Position numbers and translations under genes: made by a program. From NCBI RefSeq assembly GCF_014284175.1, contig NZ_JACOGA010000015.1, positions 1 to 64,000 of the forward strand: a stretch of 64,000 bases of DNA, in the 5' to 3' direction. The notes beneath the pieces are model-generated. The model saw nothing but the letters and a program-made list of their open reading frames with translations, was not told where the DNA came from and did no database searches. Within the stretch, counting starts at the first letter, position 1. The number at the start of each line of letters is the position of its first letter. The stretch is from Affinundibacterium flavidum (GTDB taxonomy: Bacteria > Pseudomonadota > Gammaproteobacteria > Burkholderiales > Burkholderiaceae_D). Positions 17,641-26,540 of the stretch are shown piece after piece.

Positions 17641-18834
17641 TCACATGCGCGCTTTAATCAAATTACCGATCTTTTCAATACCCTCGTTAATTTTCTCAGG
17701 CGATACCGTCACAAAACTTAAACGGAAAGTATTTGTTTCGGCTTCATTCGCATAGAACGGGCCACCCGGCACAAACGCAACATTGTTCGCCAATGCATCC
17801 GTCAACAAATCTTTGCTATGAATATGTTTAGGCAAAGTCGCCCATATAAACATACCACCCAATGGACGCGTCCAAGTTACGCCTTCAGGGAAGTGCTTAG
17901 TCATTGCAGCCAACATCACATCACATTGCGCAGAGTAAAAGCGACGGATACTTGGGATATGTTCATCTAAGAAACCATCTTTAATGACTTCATACACTGC
18001 CATTTGCGTCAATGTTGATGTGTGCAAGTCTGTCGCTTGTTTTGCCTGCTCCAATTTACGAATCAAAGGTACTGGTGCAACCATGTAACCTAGGCGAATA
18101 CCCGGGGTCAAAATTTTGGAGAATGAACCGAGATAAATCACACCATTCGGATTCATGTTTAAGAGCTTAGGCAATGGTTCTCCGCTGTAGCACAAATCAC
18201 CATACGGATTGTCTTCGATCAGTGGAATGCCCATGCGTGCGCAAGTCTCTACCAATTCCTTACGACGCTCTACAGATAATGTGCGTCCGGTAGGATTTTG
18301 AAAATTAGGCAAGGCGTAAAACAACTTTGCGCCCTCACCTTTTGCAGCGACGGATGCAGGCACTACGCCATCATCATCCATTTCGATAGAAACAAATTCA
18401 GGGCGATAAACCGAAAATGCCTGCAAAGCGCCAAGGTAGCTTGGTGTTTCTACCAAGATCTTGCTACCTTCATCCACCAATACTTTTGCCAATAAATCCA
18501 AACCTTGCTGGGAGCCAGATACCATCATGACTTGATCTGCGGTAATCGTACAATCTGCAGTCGACAAAGATTTAGCGATAAATTCGCGTAGCGGTGCATA
18601 GCCATCTGTCGTGCCGTATTGCAATGCAGTCTTACCATTTTCCAGCAAAACTTTATCAAAAGCGGCACGCATGCGATCTACTGGGAAAGTCTCTGGAGAA
18701 GGCAAACCACCTGCAAAAGAAATCACTTCAGGACGCATCGTCACTTTGAGAATTTCTCGAATTGCTGAGCTTTGCAACTGCTCTGCACGTTCGGAAAATT
18801 TCCATTCTATTGGTTTTAAATTTTGCAGACTCAT
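17641..18834 (-). CDS. PLP-dependent class I/II aminotransferase, 2-aminoadipate (LysN)-like
   Basis: 397 residues, fold type I. The PLP lysine is K240 in LGSFSKILTPGIRLGY; LPNFQNPTGRTLS and EDNPYGDLCY supply cofactor contacts, and the C-terminal FRLSFVTVSPEKINEGI carries the substrate-carboxylate arginine. The family moves amino groups between alpha-amino acids and 2-oxo acids. This type is usually annotated 2-aminoadipate or aromatic/branched-chain transaminase. Together with the RidA gene just upstream in the same direction (95 bases apart) and the divergent MocR-type regulator, it suggests an amino acid catabolic module in which RidA clears reactive enamine intermediates. Exact substrate unknown. 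Confidence 0.88.
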   Translation of the reverse strand: MSLQNLKPIEWKFSERAEQLQSSAIREILKVTMRPEVISFAGGLPSPETFPVDRMRAAFDKVLLENGKTALQYGTTDGYAPLREFIAKSLSTADCTITADQVMMVSGSQQGLDLLAKVLVDEGSKILVETPSYLGALQAFSVYRPEFVSIEMDDDGVVPASVAAKGEGAKLFYALPNFQNPTGRTLSVERRKELVETCARMGIPLIEDNPYGDLCYSGEPLPKLLNMNPNGVIYLGSFSKILTPGIRLGYMVAPVPLIRKLEQAKQATDLHTSTLTQMAVYEVIKDGFLDEHIPSIRRFYSAQCDVMLAAMTKHFPEGVTWTRPLGGMFIWATLPKHIHSKDLLTDALANNVAFVPGGPFYANEAETNTFRLSFVTVSPEKINEGIEKIGNLIKARM

Positions 18835-18929
18835 ACTTGATTCACTTCAAAAAAAGTTTTAAAACAGGTTGATCGACTGAATACCAAGGACACGAGTTTC
18901 AATCAATAAAAAAACCATACAATCTATAT

Positions 18930-19388
18930 TCAGGCGAGCTCAGCAATCATTTCGATTTCCACACAAGCACCCAAAGGGATCTGCGCAACACCAAAAGCGG
19001 AACGTGCATGTTTGCCTTGTTCACCAAAAATCTCACCGATCAACTCAGACGCACCATTCGTCACCAAATGCTGTTCAGTAAATTCTGACGTGGAATTCAC
19101 CAAGCTCATCAATTTCACAATACGCTTAACCCGGGTCAAATCGCCGCCGCAGGCATCTTGCAAAGTCGCCAGCAAATCAATCGCAATCAAACGCGCCGCT
19201 TCTTTACCTTCTGCAGTTTCCATATTCTTGCCTAACTGCCCTACCCACACTTTGCCATCTTTCTTCGCAATGTGGCCGGACAAAAATACTGTATTGCCGG
19301 TTTGCGCATGCATCACATAGGCAGCAGCAGGCGCAGCAACCGCTGGCAATTGAATATTCAAGGCTTTTAATTTTTCGTAAACTGACAT
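18930..19388 (-). CDS. RidA/YjgF-family enamine-imine deaminase
   Basis: 152 residues from the ATG at 19388, chosen because AGGA lies five to seven bases upstream; a longer open frame to 19523 reads into the regulatory region. The YjgF/YER057c/UK114 fold is recognisable from VFLSGHIAKKDGKVWVGQLG, the DACGGDLTRVKRIVKL stretch and the C-terminal HARSAFGVAQIPLGACVEIE segment, whose arginine is the usual 2-aminoacrylate carboxylate ligand. This longer subfamily (about 150 residues) differs from classic 128-residue RidA. It is likely co-transcribed with the downstream aminotransferase and controlled by the divergent MocR-type regulator. Confidence 0.88.
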   Translation of the reverse strand: MSVYEKLKALNIQLPAVAAPAAAYVMHAQTGNTVFLSGHIAKKDGKVWVGQLGKNMETAEGKEAARLIAIDLLATLQDACGGDLTRVKRIVKLMSLVNSTSEFTEQHLVTNGASELIGEIFGEQGKHARSAFGVAQIPLGACVEIEMIAELA

Positions 19389-19690
19389 GACAATTCCTAA
19401 ACAAAAATAAACCCGTAAATGTTTACGGTGAATGGAGAAAGCTAAAGCGCAACGATAGGCGAGTAACGACATTGTAAGGGGCAAGCCGTGGCAAGACCAC
19501 CCTGGAATCCAAAAACAACTCATCTGCCAGCAGATTTTTGCGCTCTTTTGACTAGAAATAAGTGAAAACCAGACAATATCTACAGAATAAACATCAAATC
19601 TGTATCAGCTCAATACCACCCGAAAGCCACTTAAGCTTACCTTCTCAAAAACGAAAAGCACTTGTTCTTTATGCTATGCTACTCGCAATT

Positions 19691-19757
19691 ACCGATACAG
19701 TACCAATACAATTAACAAAATAGATTTCACACTGTCATGGTGCTTTCACCAATACAG
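19691..19757. promoter_or_regulatory. Direct repeats ACC(A/G)ATACA upstream of the MocR-type gene
   Basis: Near-identical ACCGATACAG (19691), ACCAATACAA (19702) and ACCAATACAG (19748) stand in the same orientation, the first two 11 bases apart. MocR/PdxR regulators bind direct repeats in the divergent intergenic space, so these are candidate operators. The assignment is positional. Confidence 0.4.
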
Positions 19758-19799
19758 AGGAACCGCAGAGGAAACGCAGAGGAAATGCAAAGGAAATCA
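19756..19799 (+). repeat. Four tandem 11-bp AGAGGAAANGC repeats containing Shine-Dalgarno cores
   Basis: Units at 19756 (AGAGGAACCGC), 19767 (AGAGGAAACGC), 19778 (AGAGGAAATGC) and 19789 (AAAGGAAATCA) run directly up to the ATG at 19804. Each has an AGGA core; only the last is near normal spacing from the start. Confidence 0.85.
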
Positions 19800-19803
19800 G
19801 AAA

Positions 19804-21240
19804 ATGCGCTCTAGCTCCAAACTGACGATAGGGAATATGGTGTCGCGCGATTCAGGCGGTTCCCTAGTAGAGCAAATCGTGCGCTCTGTCGCCTGTCGGA
19901 TCGACGACAAACTATTGCGCACTGGCTCACGCATGCCGTCCATACGGCAATTTGCAGACGAGCAAAAGGTGTCACGCTTTACGGTGGTCGAAGCCTATGA
20001 TCGCTTAGTAGCGAATGGCTATCTGGAGTCGCGTCGAGGATCAGGTTTTTTTGTACGTGAACGCGCGTCGTTGATTAATGCCCCTTCCACGCACACCCAA
20101 GAAATTCCCAGTTCGCAACAACCTGATGTCGTCTGGCTGGTGCGCAATATGCTACGTCAATTGCCTCCACAAAAAATGCCGGGATCTGGTTTATTACCGC
20201 ATGAATGGTTGGATGGCGAATTAGTCGCGAATGGTCTGCGCGCCGTCAGTCGCTTAAATCAAAGTCTGTTACTACATTACGGCACACAACAAGGTTTTCT
20301 ACCATTTCGCCAGCAGCTACAACTGAAATTAGCGGAGCTGGAAATCGCCGCAGCACCAGAACAAATCGTGACAACCAATGGGGTCACGCAAGCACTTGAT
20401 TTAGTCGCACGTGAATTTACTCAACCTGGTGACACCATTTTTGTCGACGACCCAGCCTGGTTTTTGATGTTTGGCACCTTTGCTACCTTAGGAACGAAGG
20501 TCATTGGCATTCCACGTTTGCACGATGGCCCTGATGTCGCGAAACTCGCTGAATTAGCTGCCCTGCACAAGCCCAAGCTCTACATTATCCACTCGGTACT
20601 ACACAACCCAACCTCGACTTCCCTATCAGCTGCAAAAGCATTTCAGGTTTTGAAAACGGCGGAGCAGCATGATTTTATGATTGTAGAAGACGACATATAC
20701 TGCGATATGCACCCTGGCTCTGCAGTGCAACCAGCCACTCGTCTATCTGCGCTGGATCAGCTCAATCGCGTTATTTATTTGGGGGGATTTTCTAAGACAT
20801 TGGCGGCCAATTTGCGCGTAGGCTTCATTGCCACTTCACGCGAAACGGCAATACGTCTGGCTGATCGCAAAATGTTGTCGAGCCTGACGACCAATGAAAT
20901 CAGTGAGCGCGTGGTGCACAAAATTCTATCCGAGGGACATTATCGCAAGCACGTTGATCGCATACGCGGCAAGCTCGACAGTGCTCGCGATGAGGTGACT
21001 AACCGGGTAGAAAAAATCGGTATGCAAGTCAAATATCGCACACCAGCGGGAATGTTTCTCTGGGTTGACACGGGCAAAGACACCATTGTCTTAACAGAAA
21101 AAGCGTTAGAAAAAGGTTTTCTACTCGCCCCCGGCAGCCTGTTTTCACCACATCAATTGCCATCTACCCACATGCGCTTAAATGTAGCAGCGATGTCTGA
21201 TTCTGGCGTGTGGGATTTTTTAGAAAAAGAACTAAAGTAA
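19804..21240 (+). CDS. MocR/PdxR-type GntR-aminotransferase transcriptional regulator
   Basis: 478 residues. An N-terminal GntR winged helix covers about 18-88 (SLVEQIVRSVACRI, GSRMPSIRQFADEQKVSRFT, VEAYDRLVANGYL). After a short linker comes a full fold-type I aminotransferase domain from about 120, with the PLP lysine K331 in LGGFSKTLAANLRVGF and HNPTSTSLS in place of the usual NPTG. These chimeric proteins act mainly as transcription factors sensing PLP or an amino acid. It is divergent from ridA-aminotransferase, its probable target. The start is preceded by four tandem Shine-Dalgarno-like repeats. The effector is unknown. Confidence 0.9.
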   Translation: MRSSSKLTIGNMVSRDSGGSLVEQIVRSVACRIDDKLLRTGSRMPSIRQFADEQKVSRFTVVEAYDRLVANGYLESRRGSGFFVRERASLINAPSTHTQEIPSSQQPDVVWLVRNMLRQLPPQKMPGSGLLPHEWLDGELVANGLRAVSRLNQSLLLHYGTQQGFLPFRQQLQLKLAELEIAAAPEQIVTTNGVTQALDLVAREFTQPGDTIFVDDPAWFLMFGTFATLGTKVIGIPRLHDGPDVAKLAELAALHKPKLYIIHSVLHNPTSTSLSAAKAFQVLKTAEQHDFMIVEDDIYCDMHPGSAVQPATRLSALDQLNRVIYLGGFSKTLAANLRVGFIATSRETAIRLADRKMLSSLTTNEISERVVHKILSEGHYRKHVDRIRGKLDSARDEVTNRVEKIGMQVKYRTPAGMFLWVDTGKDTIVLTEKALEKGFLLAPGSLFSPHQLPSTHMRLNVAAMSDSGVWDFLEKELK

Positions 21241-21272
21241 GTTGCACGCGATACCATGATCCATGCAACTTA
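21235..21272. terminator. Terminator-like hairpin at the end of the MocR-type gene
   Basis: AGTAAGTTGCA and TGCAACTTACT form an 11-bp stem that includes the stop codon of the regulator gene. There is no clear T-run, so Rho-independent function is only possible. It lies in a convergent gap and may serve both sides. Confidence 0.4.
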
Positions 21273-21377
21273 CTGCATTAAGAACTGTAGCAAGAAAATT
21301 TGATTTGACAGAACTGCTGAATCGTACTCAACGCCAATCAACACAACTCAGCACTATTCAACACCATCGTATGCTAC

Positions 21378-22625
21378 TTAAGCCTGCTTATTTGTAAACG
21401 CAACCAAAAACCTATCCATGGCGGCGAATAAAATTTCGACGCTATAACCGGCCAGAAATGCCAGAGCGAATGGCGACAAAGACTTAAATAAACCATCGGT
21501 CTGATCCGGAATAACAAACCACGCAAACACCATTCCCCCCAAAGTTCCCAGATACAAACGTATCCGAAATCCTATATTCGATGCTTCCGAATAAGTGCGC
21601 GCAGAAATCTCTGATGATAGCGTACGCAAGACATATACACAGGTTCCCAGCAGACCATATAAGAGCGGCAATAAGTAACGCTGCAATGCATCTAGTAGTA
21701 AGTTCGATGACTGCAATATAATCGAATTATCATAAATTCTCTTCTCTCCTGGGTCATCGACTTCGATTTGCGGATTTGGTAAAAATATCGCCCAAATACG
21801 ACTCCAGACATGCAAGGATTCATAGCTCGATTTTTTATGCAGCAAGTATGTTTGCTCTTGTGCTTTTAAGGTAAACAGGCTGGTGTCTTGTACTACATTG
21901 CCGCTACTAATTGTGCTGCTGTCTTTATCTTCCGCAGAAGTACCAGTAACCGCTCCCGTAGCCGCATCCTTAGCATTGCCCGTCGTCGCTTTGTTGGTAT
22001 TCTTGGGCGTCGAATTTATCGCCTGCAGACGTGCTGCTTCCCACTTCGCTTTAGCATCCGTATGCTTGTCAGTGATGGTTTGAATGTCACCAGAAATCTG
22101 CTTACCGAACAACCAATAAATTTGTATCGTCAATAAAGTACAAAGTGTCACAATCGCCAAAACCGTATACCCGCGAACTGCGCGACGCGCCAAAGAGTCT
22201 TTCGGTATCTCCATGCCCCACAATTTTCGCGTATCACCTGGTTGCGGATCAAGTATCGCTTGCAGGCTGTTCACAGTCACAGGTGCCACGTTTTTTGCTA
22301 AGGTGTTATACGCCAGCCAAAACGCCGTCTCAGTATCATCATCCATCGCATTTTGCGAATACAAACTGCCGCTACTGACGATCACACGAATGACACTTTC
22401 ATCAATTGAGCTTCCGCATTCAGCAGCATACGCCACTAGAATCTGTGCATCCTGAATGGCAGCCTGTAAGCGCTGATTGTCGCGCTTATTCTGCTTATCA
22501 TCCTTAAGCGAATTTGCGATCGATGTCGAGTTAGTGCTACTACCGATACTTTCACTCGTATTCGCACTAACATTCGGCTCTGCAGCTTGCGCTGGATTCG
22601 CAACTACATTTTGTTGATCGCTCAT
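21378..22625 (-). CDS. Multi-spanning membrane protein of unknown function
   Basis: 415 residues, not recognised. The first 45 residues are polar and Ser/Asn-rich. Hydrophobic segments are seen near residues 151-173 (GYTVLAIVTLCTLLTIQIYW), about 315-335 (YLLPLLYGLLGTCVYVLR), about 354-372 (LGTLGGMVFAWFVIP) and about 383-402 (ALAFLAGYSVEILFAAMDRF). Between the first and second lies a 140-residue region with coiled-coil-like and Thr/Ala-rich stretches, probably periplasmic. Its start overlaps the stop of the DUF2914-like gene upstream by four bases, so the two are translationally coupled and probably act together at the envelope. No catalytic motif is visible. Confidence 0.75.
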   Translation of the reverse strand: MSDQQNVVANPAQAAEPNVSANTSESIGSSTNSTSIANSLKDDKQNKRDNQRLQAAIQDAQILVAYAAECGSSIDESVIRVIVSSGSLYSQNAMDDDTETAFWLAYNTLAKNVAPVTVNSLQAILDPQPGDTRKLWGMEIPKDSLARRAVRGYTVLAIVTLCTLLTIQIYWLFGKQISGDIQTITDKHTDAKAKWEAARLQAINSTPKNTNKATTGNAKDAATGAVTGTSAEDKDSSTISSGNVVQDTSLFTLKAQEQTYLLHKKSSYESLHVWSRIWAIFLPNPQIEVDDPGEKRIYDNSIILQSSNLLLDALQRYLLPLLYGLLGTCVYVLRTLSSEISARTYSEASNIGFRIRLYLGTLGGMVFAWFVIPDQTDGLFKSLSPFALAFLAGYSVEILFAAMDRFLVAFTNKQA

Positions 22626-23158
22626 CGTTTTACCTCAAAAGAAAATTTACACGCTTTTTGTTTATTGTCGACGGTTGGGCATAGCACAGGCTCCCCCGTT
22701 GCATACACTAAATCGACCCGCCACCATCCAGTACTCAATTGTTCTTTCCCACTCCATACACGCCAAGTGAATGCCCCATCGGCAGCGAGTTCATAGGATA
22801 ATTTTTGCAAAACGTCTTTTTTTCCTACGGATAAATCGACACTCAGATTCAAGGTATCAGGCGTTTCTGCACTAATCTCGTCACTTTGATATTTGTACCA
22901 TTCATGACGGATAGGCAGGCTCCCTTGACTGCTTTGTCTCAATAATTCCAACAGTGCAGCAGAGCCACGCAATTGCATCCATACATAAGCTTTTTTTCCG
23001 TGTATAGGAGAAGTTAATTTATTCCTGAACTGTCGGTTTTGACGATCAATGCTATCGGTCAACACCATACGTTCTAATTGGATTTTTTCTTGCGCGAACA
23101 AATTCAATGACCACAGACAGACAAGAACCATCACGCCCAAGCGAAATACGCATCGCAT
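22622..23158 (-). CDS. DUF2914-like secreted protein
   Basis: 178 residues with an N-terminal signal peptide (MRCVFRLGVMVLVCLWSLNL then FAQ cleavage site). The body has the pattern of DUF2914 proteins: KKAYVWMQLRGS, LPIRHEWYKY, FTWRVWSGKEQL and GWWRVDLVYATGEPVL. DUF2914 is a small beta-rich domain of unknown function often fused or adjacent to membrane proteins. Here it precedes and overlaps by four bases the 415-residue membrane protein. A periplasmic location is likely. The family call rests on motif pattern only. Confidence 0.6.
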   Translation of the reverse strand: MRCVFRLGVMVLVCLWSLNLFAQEKIQLERMVLTDSIDRQNRQFRNKLTSPIHGKKAYVWMQLRGSAALLELLRQSSQGSLPIRHEWYKYQSDEISAETPDTLNLSVDLSVGKKDVLQKLSYELAADGAFTWRVWSGKEQLSTGWWRVDLVYATGEPVLCPTVDNKQKACKFSFEVKR

Positions 23159-23467
23159 ACCTTTTCCCTTCTTTTCATTTTATTTTTCGATAAACAGGTA
23201 AATAAAAAAATAATTATTAACAGTTTATTTTTAAGCAAAATAGCATCAAAGGCCTAGCTGGGACAAGAAAATTTTGAATTCTTAAATGAAAAGCTACAAC
23301 GACAAGTTTTTTACTTGTACTTGCTTATGTTTAGATGGTGGAAGAGACATCAGGCAAAATGAAATACACCACATATCCAAAGACCTATCTGGACACTGTT
23401 GATGTACTTAAAAAAACACGGAGAAAACTGAAATGAAAACTCAGTTAGAGGATTTAGGTTAGAGAAT
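23159..23467. other. Intergenic region upstream of the DUF2914-like gene
   Basis: A 309-base A+T-rich gap between the GGDEF gene stop and the DUF2914-like start. It should hold the promoter of the DUF2914/membrane-protein pair. I see no repeat, hairpin or convincing gene in it. Confidence 0.5.
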
Positions 23468-24559
23468 TTAGGCGTAGGCCATACTGTGTTGCAATGAGGA
23501 AACGGTCGGAGAGCTTAAGCGTTGCAGATCATCCTCCGCTCTTTTTAACATGCTTTCTAAACTATCCGCCTCTTGCATCGTCGCAATACCGACCTTAGCA
23601 CTGACGCGTACTTCCTTGCCCGAGACTGGAACCGGAATCGCACCGATGGTATTTAACGCCCTGCTAGCCACTTTACTCGCGATTTCGGCTTCGGCCTCTG
23701 GCAATAAGACAACAAATTCCTCGGTTCCGTAACGTGCCAGGCAATCATAATTGCGGGTCGCCCTTTGCATACGTTTACTCACTTCCACCAGCACCAAGTC
23801 AGCAGTTCCCGCGCCATACTGCAAATTAATTTGCTTAAGGCCTTCGATATCAAAAATAAGCACCGACATAGGCTTAGCAAGACGCAAATGTCTAAGCATT
23901 TCACTTTCAACAATACGCAAGAATTCACGTCGATTCGCAATACCGGTTAAAGGATCTGTAATCTCCTTACGTTGCAATTCAAATTCTGCACTCAATAATT
24001 TCAATCTAAATTTATGTAAACTAGCCCCTACTGCCTGACCGGTGTACGCACTCAATAACAGCACAGCAAAGATAATGGCTTGATAAGTGGTACTAGGAAA
24101 TATCTTTGTGAGACACAAGACGATGACGACAAACAAATAGGAAAATACTAAACGTTTGATATAGGCTGAGCGAATTGGCAGGACGATAGAGATAAGCACA
24201 CAAACCCATGCATCGATCAAAAAGTGTCCGAAATAGGTCAAAGGAGCAAGGAAGTCGCTGACTAATTGGACGGATAATACGACGATTGACCAAAAAAACA
24301 ATTGCCGCTCCAAGTGAGCAAATTGGGCTGGATAAGCACATTTACTTAAAATCCAACATGCATATCCGATCACGACCGCCCGCAATAGACTTAATGCAAA
24401 GAATGGGGTTCCCAAACCAAGCAAAATAAAGTCGACGTACAACAAGGGGATGCTTGCATACACCATAAAGCGCAATATTTTTTGCGCCTGTGCTTGATCT
24501 GGCTTTTGATATTGCGCCCGCAATTCAGCATCAGTCACTTCTGGATAGGAAGTCGCCAT
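23468..24559 (-). CDS. Membrane GGDEF protein with variant GTEEF signature
   Basis: 363 residues. About six hydrophobic segments between residues 30 and 175 form a membrane sensor region, followed by a GGDEF domain from about 197 (RKEITDPLTGIANRREFLR). The metal-binding aspartate D237 in LIFDIEGLKQIN is present. The signature at 278-282 reads GTEEF instead of GG(D/E)EF. An RxxD inhibitory site is present at 269-272 (RNYD), exactly five residues upstream. Diguanylate cyclases make c-di-GMP, which generally favours biofilm over motility. Replacing the second glycine by threonine may weaken activity, so this may be a low-activity cyclase or a c-di-GMP-binding relic. No EAL domain. Confidence 0.85.
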   Translation of the reverse strand: MATSYPEVTDAELRAQYQKPDQAQAQKILRFMVYASIPLLYVDFILLGLGTPFFALSLLRAVVIGYACWILSKCAYPAQFAHLERQLFFWSIVVLSVQLVSDFLAPLTYFGHFLIDAWVCVLISIVLPIRSAYIKRLVFSYLFVVIVLCLTKIFPSTTYQAIIFAVLLLSAYTGQAVGASLHKFRLKLLSAEFELQRKEITDPLTGIANRREFLRIVESEMLRHLRLAKPMSVLIFDIEGLKQINLQYGAGTADLVLVEVSKRMQRATRNYDCLARYGTEEFVVLLPEAEAEIASKVASRALNTIGAIPVPVSGKEVRVSAKVGIATMQEADSLESMLKRAEDDLQRLSSPTVSSLQHSMAYA

Positions 24560-24886
24560 ACAGCCCCCGCGATTAAGCTTTTTTTATAACTTGCACGATG
24601 ATCACATTGCTTTCAAGCATGAATTCAGTGTAGCGTTTTCCCGCTTGAATTCAAACTGAATGACTTAAATTAATACACTTTTTCTGCGGACATCAACACG
24701 CATCCTACAGAATTGAATCATGTATACAAAAAAGGCATGTCAAATTGACTGTCATGCTACGGGAAAAAGTCGAATTAGGCGATAATAGCGGTCTGCCGAA
24801 ATTTCAGTGAATTTCAAGGTCTGGCGCAAACCTAAAACAGCAGACTCAACTAACAGACTCAATTAATTTATTACCTCGACTAATTC
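24560..24886. other. Divergent region between GGDEF gene and cysS
   Basis: A 327-base gap with promoters expected in both directions. A TTGACT hexamer and a GATAAT hexamer precede cysS but are too far apart to be paired confidently. No repeat or RNA element recognised. Confidence 0.45.
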
Positions 24887-26263
24887 ATGGACATGCAACT
24901 CTACGATAACTGGGAACGCTCCCTACGCCCTTTCTCTCCGATTCATCAAGATTGGGTCGGTTTGTATTGTTGCGGTCCAACTGTCTATGACTACGCCCAC
25001 ATCGGCAATCTGCGCACTTATCTGTTTGAAGATGTCTTGCGTCGCGCTTTGGAATTGAATGGTTACAACGTGCGCCACGTGGTTAACATCACTGACGTCG
25101 GCCATTTAGTATCAGATGGTGACGATGGTGAAGACAAAATGGAAAAAGGTTCGCGCCGCACGGGTCAAACTGCGTGGGAAATCGCGGAGAAATACACAGT
25201 CGCTTTTAAAGAAGATGTTCAACGCCTCAATATTTTAGAACCAAAAATCTGGTGCAAGGCGACCGACCATATTGTTGAGCAAATCGACTTCATCAGCGTG
25301 ATCGAAGAAAAAGGCTACACCTACCGCACTTCCGATGGCATCTATTTTGACACTTCCAAGCAAGATGATTATGGCTACTTAGCACGCCTTAATCGCGAAG
25401 GCTTAGAAGCAGGTAAGCGGGTTGAACTCGGCGAAAAGAAAAGCCCAACCGATTTCGCTTTGTGGAAATTCAGCCCAGAAGGCAGTACCCGTCAAATGGA
25501 ATGGGATAGTCCTTGGGGTCGCGGCTTCCCCGGTTGGCATATCGAATGCTCAGCGATGTCGGCGAAATATTTGGAGCCTTGGTTTGATATTCACTGCGGC
25601 GGCGAAGACCATATCGCGATTCACCATAGCAATGAGATCGCGCAAAACCAAGCCTGCCACGGCACACGTTTGGCCAACTTCTGGATGCATGGCTACTTCT
25701 TGCAAATCGACGCAGGCAAGATGTCTAAATCGAGCGGCGACTTTTTGCGCCTACAAACACTAATCGATGACAATATCGATCCACTCGCCTACCGCTGGTT
25801 ATGCTTGTCTGCGCACTATCGCAGCCAGCTCAACTTCAGTTGGGAATCCTTAAAAGCTTCGCAAACAGGATTGAATCGTCTACGCGAAACCTACTTCAAT
25901 TTGCCTGCCGGTGGCAGTATCAACCAAGACTATGCGGATCGTTTCAAAGCAGAAGTCAATCAAGATTTGAACTTGCCTAAGGCGATTGCCGTGATGTGGG
26001 AGATGTTGAAATCACCTGTAAGCGACGCCGACAAGAAAGCCACGCTCGATTACTTCGATCAAATGCTGGGCTTGAATTTGAAGACTTGGGAACCAAAGAA
26101 AACCGAAATTCCTGCACATATTTTGGAACTCGTCGAACAACGCAAGATCGCCCGCCAAAACAAAGTATGGGCGGAGTCTGATCGTTTGCGTGATGCGATT
26201 AAGGCTGCTGGGTTTGAGGTTGAGGATACGCCTGCTGGGATGGTGGTGAAGGTGGCAGGTTAA
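24887..26263 (+). CDS. cysS: Cysteinyl-tRNA synthetase, atypical type
   Basis: 458 residues. Class I synthetase that charges tRNA-Cys. The HIGH motif is HIGN at 38-41, the KMSKS loop is KMSKS at 278-282, and zinc ligands are the CC pair at 28-29, C221, H246 and E250. It differs clearly from the usual beta/gamma-proteobacterial CysRS: TDVGHLVSDGDDGEDKMEKG replaces the common TDIDDKIIKRA stretch, and CGGEDHIAIHHSNEIAQ replaces GGGSDLMFPHHENEIAQ. That form resembles CysRS of other bacterial phyla. It may be a second CysRS obtained by transfer or an ancestral replacement. No ribosome binding site is evident; ATG codons at 24887 and 24893 are both possible. Confidence 0.92.
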   Translation: MDMQLYDNWERSLRPFSPIHQDWVGLYCCGPTVYDYAHIGNLRTYLFEDVLRRALELNGYNVRHVVNITDVGHLVSDGDDGEDKMEKGSRRTGQTAWEIAEKYTVAFKEDVQRLNILEPKIWCKATDHIVEQIDFISVIEEKGYTYRTSDGIYFDTSKQDDYGYLARLNREGLEAGKRVELGEKKSPTDFALWKFSPEGSTRQMEWDSPWGRGFPGWHIECSAMSAKYLEPWFDIHCGGEDHIAIHHSNEIAQNQACHGTRLANFWMHGYFLQIDAGKMSKSSGDFLRLQTLIDDNIDPLAYRWLCLSAHYRSQLNFSWESLKASQTGLNRLRETYFNLPAGGSINQDYADRFKAEVNQDLNLPKAIAVMWEMLKSPVSDADKKATLDYFDQMLGLNLKTWEPKKTEIPAHILELVEQRKIARQNKVWAESDRLRDAIKAAGFEVEDTPAGMVVKVAG

Positions 26264-26359
26264 AGATTGGATTTTGTGAAATTTTACGCAATCGAATAGC
26301 AATTCATTTGCTATTCGATTCGTGAACACAGGCTCAAATCGACAGTTAAGTCCAACCAT

Positions 26360-26485
26360 GTAGGGCGGCTGCAACCCACACTGAATTTTCCTTCAACGAT
26401 TTATCGGTCAAATAAATTCTCTTCCAATGAATCATCGATGTGTCATTTTGAACTGTCTGGCGGCGCGGATTGCACCCGCCCTACA
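26360..26485. repeat. Intergenic inverted repeat with TGTAGGGCGG ends
   Basis: TGTAGGGCGGCTGCAACCC at the left is complementary, with few mismatches, to GGATTGCACCCGCCCTACA at the right, about 125 bases apart overall. It lies between cysS and the following minus-strand gene. It is similar in style to the element at 30901-30976. Confidence 0.7.
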
Positions 26486-26540
26486 AGAATGAATTCTTTT
26501 TCTACGTAAGAACGTCTGAGTATATGATTGCAATCCAATT

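Noticed and set aside
23432..23461. Nine-codon peptide MKTQLEDLG with an upstream GGAG
   Set aside because: Too short to support, spacing is poor and it has no context; probably chance.
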